This document shows, piece after piece, positions 19,001 through 25,951 of a stretch of DNA of 58,691 nucleotides. The position numbers and the translations under genes were made by a program. Origin of the DNA: Clostridia bacterium (GTDB taxonomy: Bacteria > Bacillota > Clostridia > Christensenellales > Borkfalkiaceae); contig JAFVPE010000027.1 of assembly GCA_017505465.1 (NCBI GenBank), positions 1 through 58,691 of the forward strand, given 5' to 3'. The notes below the pieces were generated by a model. It had not been told where the DNA came from, ran no database searches, and was given only the letters and a program-made list of their open reading frames with translations. Each line of letters opens with the position of its first letter. Position 1 is the stretch's first letter.

Positions 19001-19078
19001 GTGGCTGGTACATCTTCTACGGTTGGATACTTCTATATCTACCAGAGCTTCTGGAAGAACTGGGGTATAAAGGCATAA
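10031..19078 (+). CDS. Giant modular exoprotein with C-terminal DUF4838
   Basis: A 3015-aa secreted protein. The signal peptide is cut after about Ala38. An N-terminal domain (about 40-265) is followed by seven copies of a repeat module (about 267-470, 478-660, 673-841, 847-1017, 1054-1229, 1310-1483, 1485-1646). Each carries a (V/L)WFA(I/M)K core, WLYxHxxQ and an end like TEVxGI. Cys-rich CxxC ribbons lie at 1227-1310 and 1644-1777, then GLUG-like beta-helix sequence (about 1950-2200). DUF4838 fills about 2231-3015 with the typical CxCxxC motif (Cys2526, 2528, 2531). DUF4838 is related to glycosidases but its activity is not established to my knowledge. No LPXTG or membrane anchor is seen at the C-terminus. 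The start is set by GGAGGG, 7 nt upstream of ATG 10031. A role in binding or cutting extracellular glycan is inference. Confidence 0.85.
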   Translation: MKKLFKKLGLSFATVMCVACVGVGAAFGLNGVLSAANAESAIDFYVSGAGVRLINDANGAGIRFHTRMADADYATLTDGDKTGTLIIPEIRYDGELTLDDLNKEAKYRPVHIDTTDIWWDAYVDGYMQSTAYLYNVPESAYGARYVARSYVKYANGDIVYTAAAPYTSMSDVATKVINSNETELKKTQVVPYVVDEVTVKYVMPDGSTETETVAYGSKLSGPTYNRESYAINATEQYGNAINFATYEATLPVTIDVELTAKPKTTAVEGQLIKGLYGAAAPERAWSNGPTGTAVTEGIPNGYSSMIRLDWYQQSTSQWKVNSNPLYRSQFNQNDISAYDRVTFAMKLETNGDAYVAARNKAVNFGNNKWLYFELIQTSANVWTLTITDDAGAELYKVTDAKADTKTNGSGLGNDYDSVASLVFSRTGYYGAVSGDTSKWEASHMVALYPCTSQEMTASVYFTEILGYSEDVLAIPSEAITVADAVALTGTTNPNFAIVDNTEEAPAFFNSVTAFKSEKQWGDSYILGSGDLSAVNVKNYSEVWFAVKMDNGQISETPSYATVDGYASAVWVYFHLIQQDNTMTDTAGNPTIAWTIEISKADGTVWKTITDQHANANDTIGRILDWSSDDSRIVFYQNRDNLSQPTYLYSTEVRGILKDGVTPPSSGTTETTTAMDIPDNAKGVRNYVWRDDRYALTAHANVTMAAPEGYSYVIEDVWNNHHTNITNQYTYAMDQSLDITAYSDLYFAMKIVDGTRIYVANNTSGAHYTGTDWLYIHYHQESTGVWSYDVASPDGYSAASKSTISATTIKALIDGKIYGVRETVDMTTTKTYFTEVRGIPVDDTPWGDRAIWSAIDGATFADEYIAIPAGFTSLYKYEGMSVTDAKCDFAALDLSNTIYEQLRFGFINSDDFSFKAGYTYVGSDGVARNATTIASHQGDWPKMNVVTLTKNDDGSWHVTMECKRWFDTADNNSKMTEVPFEADVTANSLSAIMSTFMYSNGTKANVAYCTEVRGTHTHANNNTKSLGNGYLQDYCICGETIGDAYEFAHGIVDEAVMVKDSIWRANNYALSTPDQEAPAGFDNIEMYRWNYNTANGGAAWGASNKDMSLTCLDEADVSAYDEVWFAMKNVGGTGFYVRNASKYEGSDWLYYHLVKVDGAWTLSLSSPDGYVAENVQTGIVGNTLQKILQYHAKSDAEPWDSGAYPTKADGDTTTDVRIYFTEILGIIKCEHTAGVEYVSNGDGTHNEVCANCQTVMVENVACEGGEATCDKGAICEVCGVEYTDALGHRNTTWSWGKEICGVCGETVGTAVTVANSAIIESTNAKLTISNNAAGVTAPAGFSSVTNLFSASGNTWPSKILGSADYAGATLDAYDEVWFAIAIQNGHFTNSADSWKNLDADNQLVWIKFHMTQTATDVWTVAIYVGDTLYKTFENRPGNTIYKLTENNNNGLRLVIYQQTANNLSNADVNIYATEVLGRFETGISPYATNVWDHIWNADNVGTYVDGAVPEGFTKVNKVTWKGTGANNYWPSGKVNASTDISKYSDLWFAMKVENTDIWCEGIGSYTGGNWLYFHLHQNSDGTWSKSFKSIDGWYNDSAQANLAYTNLKTLMEYAGSGIKRGSYPNWVGPNIEGVVYSTNVVGVLKCDGTNHSNDVIVSNGDGTHSVSCRCGEVVSTNATCSGGAANCLHGAICSACGYEYQPDTGVHTGGEATCEHGAICTVCGTEYTGTTDHTGGEATCEHGAICTVCGTEYTEPTAHTAAWVDDSYVCSICDSVVGSVNTHYETQQDVALFTNAAYAEKGATEANAFDASAETAANIDFSGFTNGLTISAVKNVKLNGVPFDATVANNILTINVIPYEVFGEYTLTATITVEGKDFDVEMSVLIITDLITDNNGLLNVRKVLRGQDLSTPVTATYKGAVYAGYGNNGGDGTMNGTGYYKLGANISLSNIIIGAHNQNYYANVVYVLGTNAVPFVGTFDGAGYVLSNFKSVMSAWNNSSLTGGYTNMAQDVSSIVVDDPNTTDKDESSEGVTMEQEGSFFGIMNGLVKNLAITKAQFGQNGNIVLGGTGTLEDVYVDVARLQAPRYGGTTENLSAITAPFTQRLSGNGMTFRNVVIDLLDCAFAESTATITTHYPALIGNGLRTAENVAVYGFDTAWINDAGLGNVLRKNFGEGDVSTDGSAVGIYVEYRDGNENATNGASFWMEGLHNARWKVVNGIPYLMNVSVDGTASSPSTTPTVGDLNENFIDDNGTQYYIAWSADLGEYAMFIKNAMYDARGLTLAVGAADLEDTNTKQIIIGTYYDYGKYVFESGKYEYDLSDNDEDYGVYLVDRTFFVLAESDEGFELAAQKFCRETFGYNEVWFDEIVSTSGVITLADINAEYLGTSRITFSTRKNMNTSTSEDQTKMGFSKYQPYTDYLSMHNATNYFGKASNGETDEKITTPTGDNATAWATLASEKGVTASNAFSSGDNDDDSDTYQLCYLGRGNKATFNAMVEHVVGIITAQKEAKPNMKVINLMLEDNTDYCSCTACAKFSKPSIAQQIFLNAVQQKLNTEGVGVGIEFFSYNKYSPAPILSDTDLTNLASIASTLGITYETKTVTYDDTVSYKDKIASSPYRYTTVLKAEDGLRLWWTSHEANHSFPLEHEANAHMYLALQAWIASIGADNVDVFMYQATYRDYFIPLNTWEYQILWYQSLNNLGVNNYMFNLGDRENSSSARTGFSAFKTYIDSRAMRDSSVTFEQLKDEFFGVNGYYGPAGPTMRTFFEELVDVYEGHKQGGNNAWVSTGAASGNQIAFTQNTNTLGVTGNGYAAGWFLNYYDKSSNPNYHTYHRQTFFNGSYGYNVAAEVFGGRASVSWGSSSKEVTPQQDVYVHSNYASQLATLEAWYNCCQTALTKVDSNSEYAKRIKLEMLFPEYVYLVYYSKYTINGKGESPNSVTSSIATDSGTINPEKTDVTHYQDFYNRVKALGVTKPSEFYTFDSTTQAPVTDCVAGTSSTVGYFYIYQSFWKNWGIKA
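10829..14970 (+). repeat. Seven copies of the exoprotein repeat module
   Basis: Protein-level repeats of about 170-200 residues ending at roughly 11440, 12005, 12553, 13080, 13717, 14480 and 14970. The most alike are the modules at about 13192, 13960 and 14483, which each have a direct counterpart in the 31324 protein. Confidence 0.8.
15146..15301 (+). repeat. 78-bp tandem duplication in a CxxC ribbon
   Basis: Two nearly identical 78-bp units (15146-15223 and 15224-15301) encode HTGGEATCEHGAICTVCGTE plus a linker, the last copies of a Cys-rich ribbon repeated more loosely upstream. Confidence 0.85.
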
Positions 19079-19097
19079 AAAGGGTAACGTTTTCCCT

Positions 19098-19160
19098 AAA
19101 AGCAACACAATGAAAAACCTCGCCTCTGTCCGAAAGGGCAGGGGCGGGGAAACTTGCTTT
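19098..19160 (+). other. Strong intercistronic hairpin without U-tract
   Basis: A 14-bp GC-rich stem with GAAA tetraloop (19118-19149), enclosed by AAAGCAA/TTGCTTT arms. It follows the giant gene and precedes the binding-protein gene. Lacking a clear U-run, it probably protects or processes mRNA, as is common before highly expressed binding-protein genes, rather than stopping transcription outright. A weaker TTAGC/GCTAA hairpin follows at 19174-19207. Confidence 0.65.
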
Positions 19161-19257
19161 GAAAATAACTGTACGTTTTAGCGCGCCGCTCAGACGGCAA
19201 AGCTAAGATTTATAGAGTATATATATGAATTTATAAATTATGTAAGGAGAAAATAAT

Positions 19258-20931
19258 ATGAAAAAGAACTTAACGAAAGCGCTTGCATTGGCGCTCTGTG
19301 CGTTTACGGTTGCGCCTATGGCGGCTTGCGGCGATCCGACTGGCGAAAAAATCGACGAAACCAAAACGCAGCTGACCGTATTCCATTACTTTGCCGGTTT
19401 CGGCGACGAATGGCTTGTAGAGCTTAAGGAAAACTTCGAAGAAAAGGTAAAGGATATTTCCTTTGAACCCGGTAAAACGGGTGTGCAAGTACACCACAGA
19501 GGGGAAATGCGTGACTTTACCGCCTCGCAAATCAAGAGTGAAGGCTACGACGTTCTCTTCTTGGAAGGCCCGAAGGAATTCTTGACGATCATGAATGAAT
19601 TTGCGGTAGAACCCCTTGATTCTATTATGGAAACCCCCAACGCGGCAGATAACAATCAAACGATTGTAGGCAAGATGACCGAGCAACAAAAGAACTTCTA
19701 CTATCATAACGGTCATTACTATGGTATCCCTCACTATGCAGGGCACTACGGTCTTATCTATAATAGAGACTTGTTCGAAGAAAAAGGTTTCTTCCTTGCG
19801 GAAAATCCCGATGAAGCAACGGGGGATATTTTGGTAAATGCAGCGAACCCCGAAAGAACGGCTGGTCCCGACGGCATTAAGGGCAACGACGACGACGGTT
19901 TGCCTAGAACGTACGACGAATTCTTTGCGCTTTGCGAAGAAATCAACGCACGCGGCGTAGATCCCGTATGCTTCCCCGGTCAATATACCCAACAGCACCT
20001 TATGTTGCTTTTGGATAACCTTGTTGCACAGCACGAGGGCGCTGAACAAATGAACATCAACTACACCTTCGAGGGTACGGCAACCGACTTGGTGAAGCTT
20101 GATAAGGACGGCTATGCAATGCTTGACGCAAACGGCAATCCCATCATCGACGAGCCCCTTGAAATCAATTCGTCCAACGCATGGCAGATGTCCCGTCAAG
20201 CAGGTAAATATTATGGCATTCAGTTTATGCATAAATTGTTGAGCAATAATAACTATATCAATGAAGAAGACGGCAAAAATACGGCGATGTCCCATACGAT
20301 GAACCAACAGAACTTCCTTGAAAACCAAAGCCTTGGTAAGAGACCGAGCGCAATGCTTGCGGACGGTTCTTGGTGGCAGATTGAGGCGGACGACGTATTC
20401 TCTTACATGGCGGAAGACGACGCGAAGTACTCCAAGGAAAACCGTAAGTTCGGTTGGTTGCCTTTGCCTCAAGCTACGGAAGCAGAAGCGCAAAAGCTTG
20501 CAAACGGCGAGAAGAAGAGCGTTTATATGGACTATTTGAACGCAGTAGCTTGCGTAAAGGCTGGCTTGGCAGACGGTCCTAAAGCGGCGGCTCTTGAATT
20601 CTTGAAGTATGCATACACGGACGAAGCACTCACCAACTTCACGTATACGACGGGTACGACGATTGGCGTAGATTATATGGACGCACTTGATCGCAATGAA
20701 TTGAACTATTACGAAACGTCTCTTGTCGATTACATCCAAAAGTCGGATAGAGTATATCAAGTTTCTCCCAATGAATTCTATGCAGCAAATAGACAAAAGC
20801 TTGTACCTTCCCAAATTTATGGTAGCGGTACGTACGTTTCGATGGAACGCGCTGTTTGGGATGATCACGTTAGCGCAAAAGAATATTTCAAAGGACATAT
20901 TGCATTCTATAAAGGTATTGCTTGGAACTAA
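19258..20931 (+). CDS. Sugar ABC transporter substrate-binding lipoprotein
   Basis: A 557-aa extracellular solute-binding protein of the carbohydrate (family 1) type. The lipoprotein signal ends in MAAC with Cys24. The body begins with QLTVFHYFAGFGDEW, continues with YYGIPHYAGHYGLIYNRDLF (the hinge-entry region of these proteins), and has the WW motif ADGSWWQIEAD in the ligand cleft. It is longer than the usual 420-450 aa, as is common for binders of oligosaccharides. It has a strong ribosome site (AAGGAG) and is followed at 28 bp by two permease genes. The locus suggests a xylan- or xyloglucan-derived oligosaccharide, but the sequence alone cannot name the ligand. Confidence 0.92.
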   Translation: MKKNLTKALALALCAFTVAPMAACGDPTGEKIDETKTQLTVFHYFAGFGDEWLVELKENFEEKVKDISFEPGKTGVQVHHRGEMRDFTASQIKSEGYDVLFLEGPKEFLTIMNEFAVEPLDSIMETPNAADNNQTIVGKMTEQQKNFYYHNGHYYGIPHYAGHYGLIYNRDLFEEKGFFLAENPDEATGDILVNAANPERTAGPDGIKGNDDDGLPRTYDEFFALCEEINARGVDPVCFPGQYTQQHLMLLLDNLVAQHEGAEQMNINYTFEGTATDLVKLDKDGYAMLDANGNPIIDEPLEINSSNAWQMSRQAGKYYGIQFMHKLLSNNNYINEEDGKNTAMSHTMNQQNFLENQSLGKRPSAMLADGSWWQIEADDVFSYMAEDDAKYSKENRKFGWLPLPQATEAEAQKLANGEKKSVYMDYLNAVACVKAGLADGPKAAALEFLKYAYTDEALTNFTYTTGTTIGVDYMDALDRNELNYYETSLVDYIQKSDRVYQVSPNEFYAANRQKLVPSQIYGSGTYVSMERAVWDDHVSAKEYFKGHIAFYKGIAWN

Positions 20932-20959
20932 TTTCCTGCGCTAATCTAAGGAGGAAAGT

Positions 20960-21889
20960 ATGCAAAAAACGAAAAAGGTGGGGTTGGGGCAAAACACATG
21001 GAAGAGTAAGCTCTTTTATACGCTCCTGGTTTTTCTCCCTTCCCTGCAATTTCTCATATTTTACATAATTGTAAATATTAACTCGTTCTCGCTTGCCTTT
21101 AAGGTATGGGAGCTTGATGCGGACAATCAGGTGAATCTCGTATTTGGGTGGAAGAACTTTGCGTATTGGTTTGACGATTCGTCGGGGGTTAGGACGCAGC
21201 TTATAGACGCCATTATTATATCCTTGGAAACCTACGGGATTTCTATGATTACAGGGCTTCCTTTGGGTTTGTTCTTCTCGTATTATATGTTTAAGAAGAT
21301 GCCCGGATCAAAGCTGTTCCGTGTTTTGTTGTTCATGCCTTCCATTTTGTCAGCAGGCGTTTTGGCAACCATTTATAAACAGTTGACGGAATTCGTAGTC
21401 GGCGGCGCAAACGGATGGTTCGATATATATTTCTGGGATTCAGATCACCGATTCGCTTCAATGATGATATTCAATATTTTCGTCAGCTTTGGTACAAGCG
21501 TACTGATGTATACGAATAAAATGGATTCGATTGCGCCTGAAATTATTGAATCGGCGCATTTGGACGGCGCAAACGGGCTTTCGGAGTTTTGGTATATCAT
21601 ATTGCCGCAGATATTCTCGATTATGCAAGTATTCCTGATGTCTGGCTTTGCGGGTATTTTCACCAATCAGCACAACGTTCTGATGCTTTGGGGACAATAC
21701 TCCGTACCCAGTGAAATGCAATCGGTGGGCTATTTGTTATGGCGAGCGATTTATAGAGCCGGCGGCGCAGAGCAGACGGATAAGCTCGGTGAGCCTACGG
21801 CTCTCGGCTTGATGATTAGTGCGGTAATTATTCCCTTGACTTTCTTGCTGAGATGGATTATGAACAAGGTCGGCTGGAAGGAAGAGTAA
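20960..21889 (+). CDS. Sugar ABC transporter permease, MalF type
   Basis: A 309-aa inner-membrane permease (binding-protein-dependent type) with about six membrane segments, the first near residues 20-42. The EAA loop that contacts the ATPase is at about 194-218 (IIESAHLDGANGLSEFWY). It pairs with the next gene, 12 bp downstream. AAGGAGG precedes the start. No ATP-binding subunit is encoded in the window, so the complex must use a shared MsmK-like ATPase from elsewhere. Confidence 0.92.
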   Translation: MQKTKKVGLGQNTWKSKLFYTLLVFLPSLQFLIFYIIVNINSFSLAFKVWELDADNQVNLVFGWKNFAYWFDDSSGVRTQLIDAIIISLETYGISMITGLPLGLFFSYYMFKKMPGSKLFRVLLFMPSILSAGVLATIYKQLTEFVVGGANGWFDIYFWDSDHRFASMMIFNIFVSFGTSVLMYTNKMDSIAPEIIESAHLDGANGLSEFWYIILPQIFSIMQVFLMSGFAGIFTNQHNVLMLWGQYSVPSEMQSVGYLLWRAIYRAGGAEQTDKLGEPTALGLMISAVIIPLTFLLRWIMNKVGWKEE

Positions 21890-21901
21890 GGAGGTGGAAA
21901 T

Positions 21902-22840
21902 ATGGCAAAAGCAAAAATGAAACACGACAAATTTTCACCCCTTACCGTTTTCATGCTCATCATTTTGTGCGTATACGTTGCAGTATTGTGCTTTATGCTG
22001 CTTTGGGCGGTAATGCAAATTTTTAAGCATCCGTTGGATTACATGAAGAATCCAATTTGGCTCCCGTCGACGAAAAACGGGCAGAGAGGCTGGACGTTAG
22101 CCAATTTCAGCGCGCTTATATCCTATTCGCATACGAATTGGATGAGCTCCTCAACCACGAAAACGTACGCCGGCTTTGCGGAAATTATCCTCAATACGCT
22201 CATTTACTCGGTTGGCGGTTCGCTTGTTAATGCATCCGTTATGTGCTTGATGGCATACCTTGCGGCGAGATATAAGTACTTCTATTCGAAGATTATTTAT
22301 ATGATCGTTATCGTCGTTATGGTTATTCCTGTCGTTGGCTCGCAGGCTTCGGAAATCGCAGTATTGAAAACTTTGAACTTATACGATACTCGGTTTGGCT
22401 TCGTTATTCTAAAAGCAGGCTTTGTTGGGATGTATTTCTTGGTATTCTACGAAACGTTTAGGAATATTCCCGAAACGTACAGTGAAGCGGCAATGATGGA
22501 CGGCGCAAGTGACGCGCGTATTATGTTGGGGATTTATTTCCCTTTGGTTGTCAACGTATTTTTGACGATTACGTTGATTACGTTCATTCAATTCTGGAAC
22601 GACTATCAAATGGCGATGATGTATATGCCCAGTTATCCTACGCTTGCGTACTTCTTGTTCGCGGTACAGCGTGCGTCGCATAAGATTAACGTTATCGGCG
22701 AAAAGTACAAGATCGGTTTGGATAGACCGCCGATTAAGATGACGGCTACGGTCGTATTGATGACGCCTATTTTGATTATTTTCATCGCTTTGCATGAAAG
22801 ATTGATGGGTAACCTTTCCATCGGCGGTATCAAAGGTTAA
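21902..22840 (+). CDS. Sugar ABC transporter permease, MalG type
   Basis: A 312-aa permease with about six membrane helices and the EAA loop YSEAAMMDGASDARIMLGIY at about 194-213. Between the first two helices is a periplasm-facing segment of about 55 residues rich in Ser, Thr and Asn. The ribosome site AAGGAGG is 7 nt from ATG. It completes the importer encoded from 19258. The order binding protein, MalF-type, MalG-type is standard for oligosaccharide importers of Gram-positive bacteria. Confidence 0.92.
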   Translation: MAKAKMKHDKFSPLTVFMLIILCVYVAVLCFMLLWAVMQIFKHPLDYMKNPIWLPSTKNGQRGWTLANFSALISYSHTNWMSSSTTKTYAGFAEIILNTLIYSVGGSLVNASVMCLMAYLAARYKYFYSKIIYMIVIVVMVIPVVGSQASEIAVLKTLNLYDTRFGFVILKAGFVGMYFLVFYETFRNIPETYSEAAMMDGASDARIMLGIYFPLVVNVFLTITLITFIQFWNDYQMAMMYMPSYPTLAYFLFAVQRASHKINVIGEKYKIGLDRPPIKMTATVVLMTPILIIFIALHERLMGNLSIGGIKG

Positions 22841-22869
22841 AACAGTTATAAAAATTAAGGAGATAGAAA

Positions 22870-25800
22870 ATGAAGAAAAAGATATGGATAGCATCCTTAT
22901 TGGCTGCTTTTTCCATTACGGCTGTGGCAGGGGGGATTGCAATTGCAAACCACGATACAGTCGTAACTCGCGCGGCGGAAAATTGGCAAGTCGGCGAGCT
23001 CGCTAACAAGTATTTGTACGGCACTTCGTTGGAAGTCCCTGCGGCAACGGTGGAGGTAGGCGGCGTAGCAGCGGAAGCTACGGCTACCGTTACCTACCCC
23101 AACGGCTTGACGGTTACTTCGGAAAACGTCGCTTTGAATCAGGCGGGTATTTACACGGTAACCTATCGTGCAGTCGTAGGCGAAACCCATTGCGTCGAAG
23201 AAAAGACGTTTGAAGTAGAAGACAAAGCATACTTGGTGCAGAGTGAAAAGAGTAGCATACAATACGGTACGTACAGGGGGTTCGGCTCGAACTCGAACGG
23301 GCTTATGGTTCGTTTGGCTCGCGGCGATTCGCTTACTTTCTCGAAGCTTATCGACTTCAATTCTTTGGGAACGACAGACTCTATTATCGAAGGGTTTGTT
23401 ACCCCTGATGCGCGTGGCGTGTACGATTTCAGTAGACTCATTATTACGCTTAGCGATCCGTTGGATCCCTCTTGCTACATTCGTTTCCAATTGAGAAAGT
23501 GGCATTCGGACACTAACGGCTTGAGAATATCGTATGCGGACGTAGGGTTTGACGGTGAAGGGCAGGTTGGTTGCGAAAACGGCAACTATAAAGTTAACGG
23601 TCACGGTACGCCGATTGAACATACGTTTAGCGCTGTTATGAACAAGGGTAATACGTGGGCAGGCGAACCAGTGGAAGCTGTTCCCGACGAGAAAAAATTC
23701 TATTTTACCTACGATAGACAATCTACGGAAGCGAAGGTAAATAACAAACATATGGCGCATTTGAACAACCTGTTTCTCTATGGGAAGGCTTGGGGCGGTT
23801 TACCTAGCGGTAAAGCAAGAGTGACGATTACGGCAGGCGACTACGCTGCGGAAACGGCAAACTTCTGTATCACGAAATTGTTTGGCATAGACGACCTTTC
23901 CAATAACGTTTTCGATGAAACGGAAGCTCCGATGATCGACGTTTCTATGTCGCAAGACGATATGCCTCAAGGTCAAATTGGGCTCGATTACAAGATTCCC
24001 GAAGCAACGTCCTTCGACTTCTATTCGGGCGCGTGCGATGTTAAAGCGAACGTTTATCGCGATTATGCAACGAATAGTCCTATAAGCGTAGGCGTTATAA
24101 ACGGTAAGTTCAAGCCTACGGTTGCAGGTTGGCATACCATTGTTTACACGTCGATAGATATGCTTGGAAACGAAGGTACTGAGCTTCGTAACGTATACGT
24201 TTCAAACGATCTTGGTGACATCAACGTAGAAATTCCTAACAATGTGATAACGAGCGCAACGCTTGGCGCATGGGTACCTGTTCAACCGGCATCTTATACG
24301 GGCGACAGCGGCATCGCGTCTGTTAAGACGACGGTAACGTTTGGCGAGGAAACCTATGAAATTACAGGCGGATTCCGTCCGGAATCAGCAGGCGATTGGA
24401 AGGTTACGTACACGGTAACCGACTATCTCGGTAGAGTAGGTACGGCGGAATACGTTGTAAGCGCAGTTCCCAGTGATGAGTACGTTATTTTGGACGAAAT
24501 CGCATTACCTCAAATCTTTATTTCGGATAGTAAATACGACTTGCCTATTTTGTATGCAAACGACTATTCTAGCGGTAAAGCGGAACGCTTGCTTTGCCAG
24601 GTTGTCGTAACCGACAAGAATGGTGAAGCAACGTACGCATCGGGTACTTCCTTCGTTCCGTCCGTTGCAGCAAACGGCGATAAAGTAAAACTTTCCTATC
24701 AATGTAACGGTCAAGAACTTCTCGTGAAAGAAATTCCTGCGGTACTCGTAAAAGGTTCGGGCAAAATCATCGGTCAAAACTACTTCTACGGCGAAGGCTT
24801 CACGACTGCTTTCTATGAAGATGTGGATGAAAACGGTAAGAAAGATGAGACAGAGGAATTCTATCCTTCCGGTATGGCGTTGTATGCGACCGAAGCATCT
24901 GCGCTTTGCGGTTGGACGTTTGCAAATCCTCAGCTTATGACTGATTTCAATATCGTGATAGAAGCTTTGGCGCATCGCGCGACGTATGAAACGCTTGTAT
25001 TGACGTTGACCGACTCTAAGAATCCAAACGAGCAAATTCAAATTTCGTTGAAGGTAAAAGCGGGCGGTTCGACGATGACCGTATGTGGCACGTCGATTGA
25101 TGTTACGGGTACGTCTTTGTCTGCAAACGGTGAATTTACGATTAATTACAAGAATGGTAAGTTTACCTTTGGTGGCATTACTATGAACGCAACTAAGACG
25201 GTAAATGGCGAAGCCTTTACGGGTTTCTCTTCTAACTTCGCATATTTGCACGTGGATATGGTAAATCCCGCTAAAGGCGCAGGATACAAGGTAATTAGTA
25301 TTTGTGGCTCGCCTTTCTCGAGAAGAAACCTTGAAGTATACAATCCTACGTTCGAAATTTTGGGTGATTTCGGTGGTAACCAAGAATTGAATGCAGTATA
25401 TGAAATTTACCCTGCAGTCGCAGGCGACGTATTCGCGCCTGAAACGTCTTTGACGTTGACGGTTATTGCTCCTGACGGGTCGATCGTTAAGGACAACAAT
25501 GGTGTTGCATTGGATAAGGTTCCCACGGATAAGTCTTACTTCATTACGTTGTCGCAATATGGTAAATACCAAGCAACGTACGCGATGGTGGAAAAAGATT
25601 GGGTAGCGGAAAACCCGCTCAACCTCGTGAAATCCATCTTTGTTGTAGACGAAGTTGCGCCTCAGGCGAAGTTCATCAACGCAACGAAAACAACGGCAAA
25701 AGTAGGCGACGTTATCACGATGCCCGACGTCGTTTATAAGGATAACGTTACGGCAAATGAAAATATGCGTGTTCAACGCGGTGTATTCAATCCCAACGGT

Positions 25801-25938
25801 ACGCTCTACTTGTTCGAAGAAGGCGAAAACGCAATCAAGTGCGCATACGCAGGCAAATATATGTTCATCGCTATGGTATTAGATGAATACGGTAATACGG
25901 CCACTGTAACGCATACCGTTACGGTTACGGCGAAATAA
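22870..25938 (+). CDS. Secreted multidomain protein with Ig-like domains
   Basis: A 1022-aa exported protein of unknown function. The signal peptide is cut near residue 36. Several Ig-like or cadherin-like beta-sandwich segments can be seen from GxYTVTY-type strands: about 50-118, 360-445, 450-540, and a last one about 930-1022 (DEYGNTATVTHTVTV). Between them lie two sandwich regions that resemble carbohydrate-binding or laminin-G-like domains (about 120-340 and 620-830). No catalytic motif is recognised. It lies between the importer and the DUF4838 lipoprotein, 13 bp before the latter, so a glycan-binding surface role is likely. It lacks the WFAxK repeat module of its neighbours. Confidence 0.75.
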   Translation: MKKKIWIASLLAAFSITAVAGGIAIANHDTVVTRAAENWQVGELANKYLYGTSLEVPAATVEVGGVAAEATATVTYPNGLTVTSENVALNQAGIYTVTYRAVVGETHCVEEKTFEVEDKAYLVQSEKSSIQYGTYRGFGSNSNGLMVRLARGDSLTFSKLIDFNSLGTTDSIIEGFVTPDARGVYDFSRLIITLSDPLDPSCYIRFQLRKWHSDTNGLRISYADVGFDGEGQVGCENGNYKVNGHGTPIEHTFSAVMNKGNTWAGEPVEAVPDEKKFYFTYDRQSTEAKVNNKHMAHLNNLFLYGKAWGGLPSGKARVTITAGDYAAETANFCITKLFGIDDLSNNVFDETEAPMIDVSMSQDDMPQGQIGLDYKIPEATSFDFYSGACDVKANVYRDYATNSPISVGVINGKFKPTVAGWHTIVYTSIDMLGNEGTELRNVYVSNDLGDINVEIPNNVITSATLGAWVPVQPASYTGDSGIASVKTTVTFGEETYEITGGFRPESAGDWKVTYTVTDYLGRVGTAEYVVSAVPSDEYVILDEIALPQIFISDSKYDLPILYANDYSSGKAERLLCQVVVTDKNGEATYASGTSFVPSVAANGDKVKLSYQCNGQELLVKEIPAVLVKGSGKIIGQNYFYGEGFTTAFYEDVDENGKKDETEEFYPSGMALYATEASALCGWTFANPQLMTDFNIVIEALAHRATYETLVLTLTDSKNPNEQIQISLKVKAGGSTMTVCGTSIDVTGTSLSANGEFTINYKNGKFTFGGITMNATKTVNGEAFTGFSSNFAYLHVDMVNPAKGAGYKVISICGSPFSRRNLEVYNPTFEILGDFGGNQELNAVYEIYPAVAGDVFAPETSLTLTVIAPDGSIVKDNNGVALDKVPTDKSYFITLSQYGKYQATYAMVEKDWVAENPLNLVKSIFVVDEVAPQAKFINATKTTAKVGDVITMPDVVYKDNVTANENMRVQRGVFNPNGTLYLFEEGENAIKCAYAGKYMFIAMVLDEYGNTATVTHTVTVTAK

Positions 25939-25951
25939 GGAGGTATAAGCT

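Noticed and set aside
16865..19108. A 747-codon antisense open frame
   Set aside because: Same explanation as above: it overlaps the DUF4838 region, which has clear protein signatures on the plus strand.
24505..25776. Other long antisense frames (also 19270-20898, 29144-30130, 34129-35082, 43324-44676)
   Set aside because: All lie opposite genes with recognised domains or signal peptides and lack promoter, ribosome site or family features.
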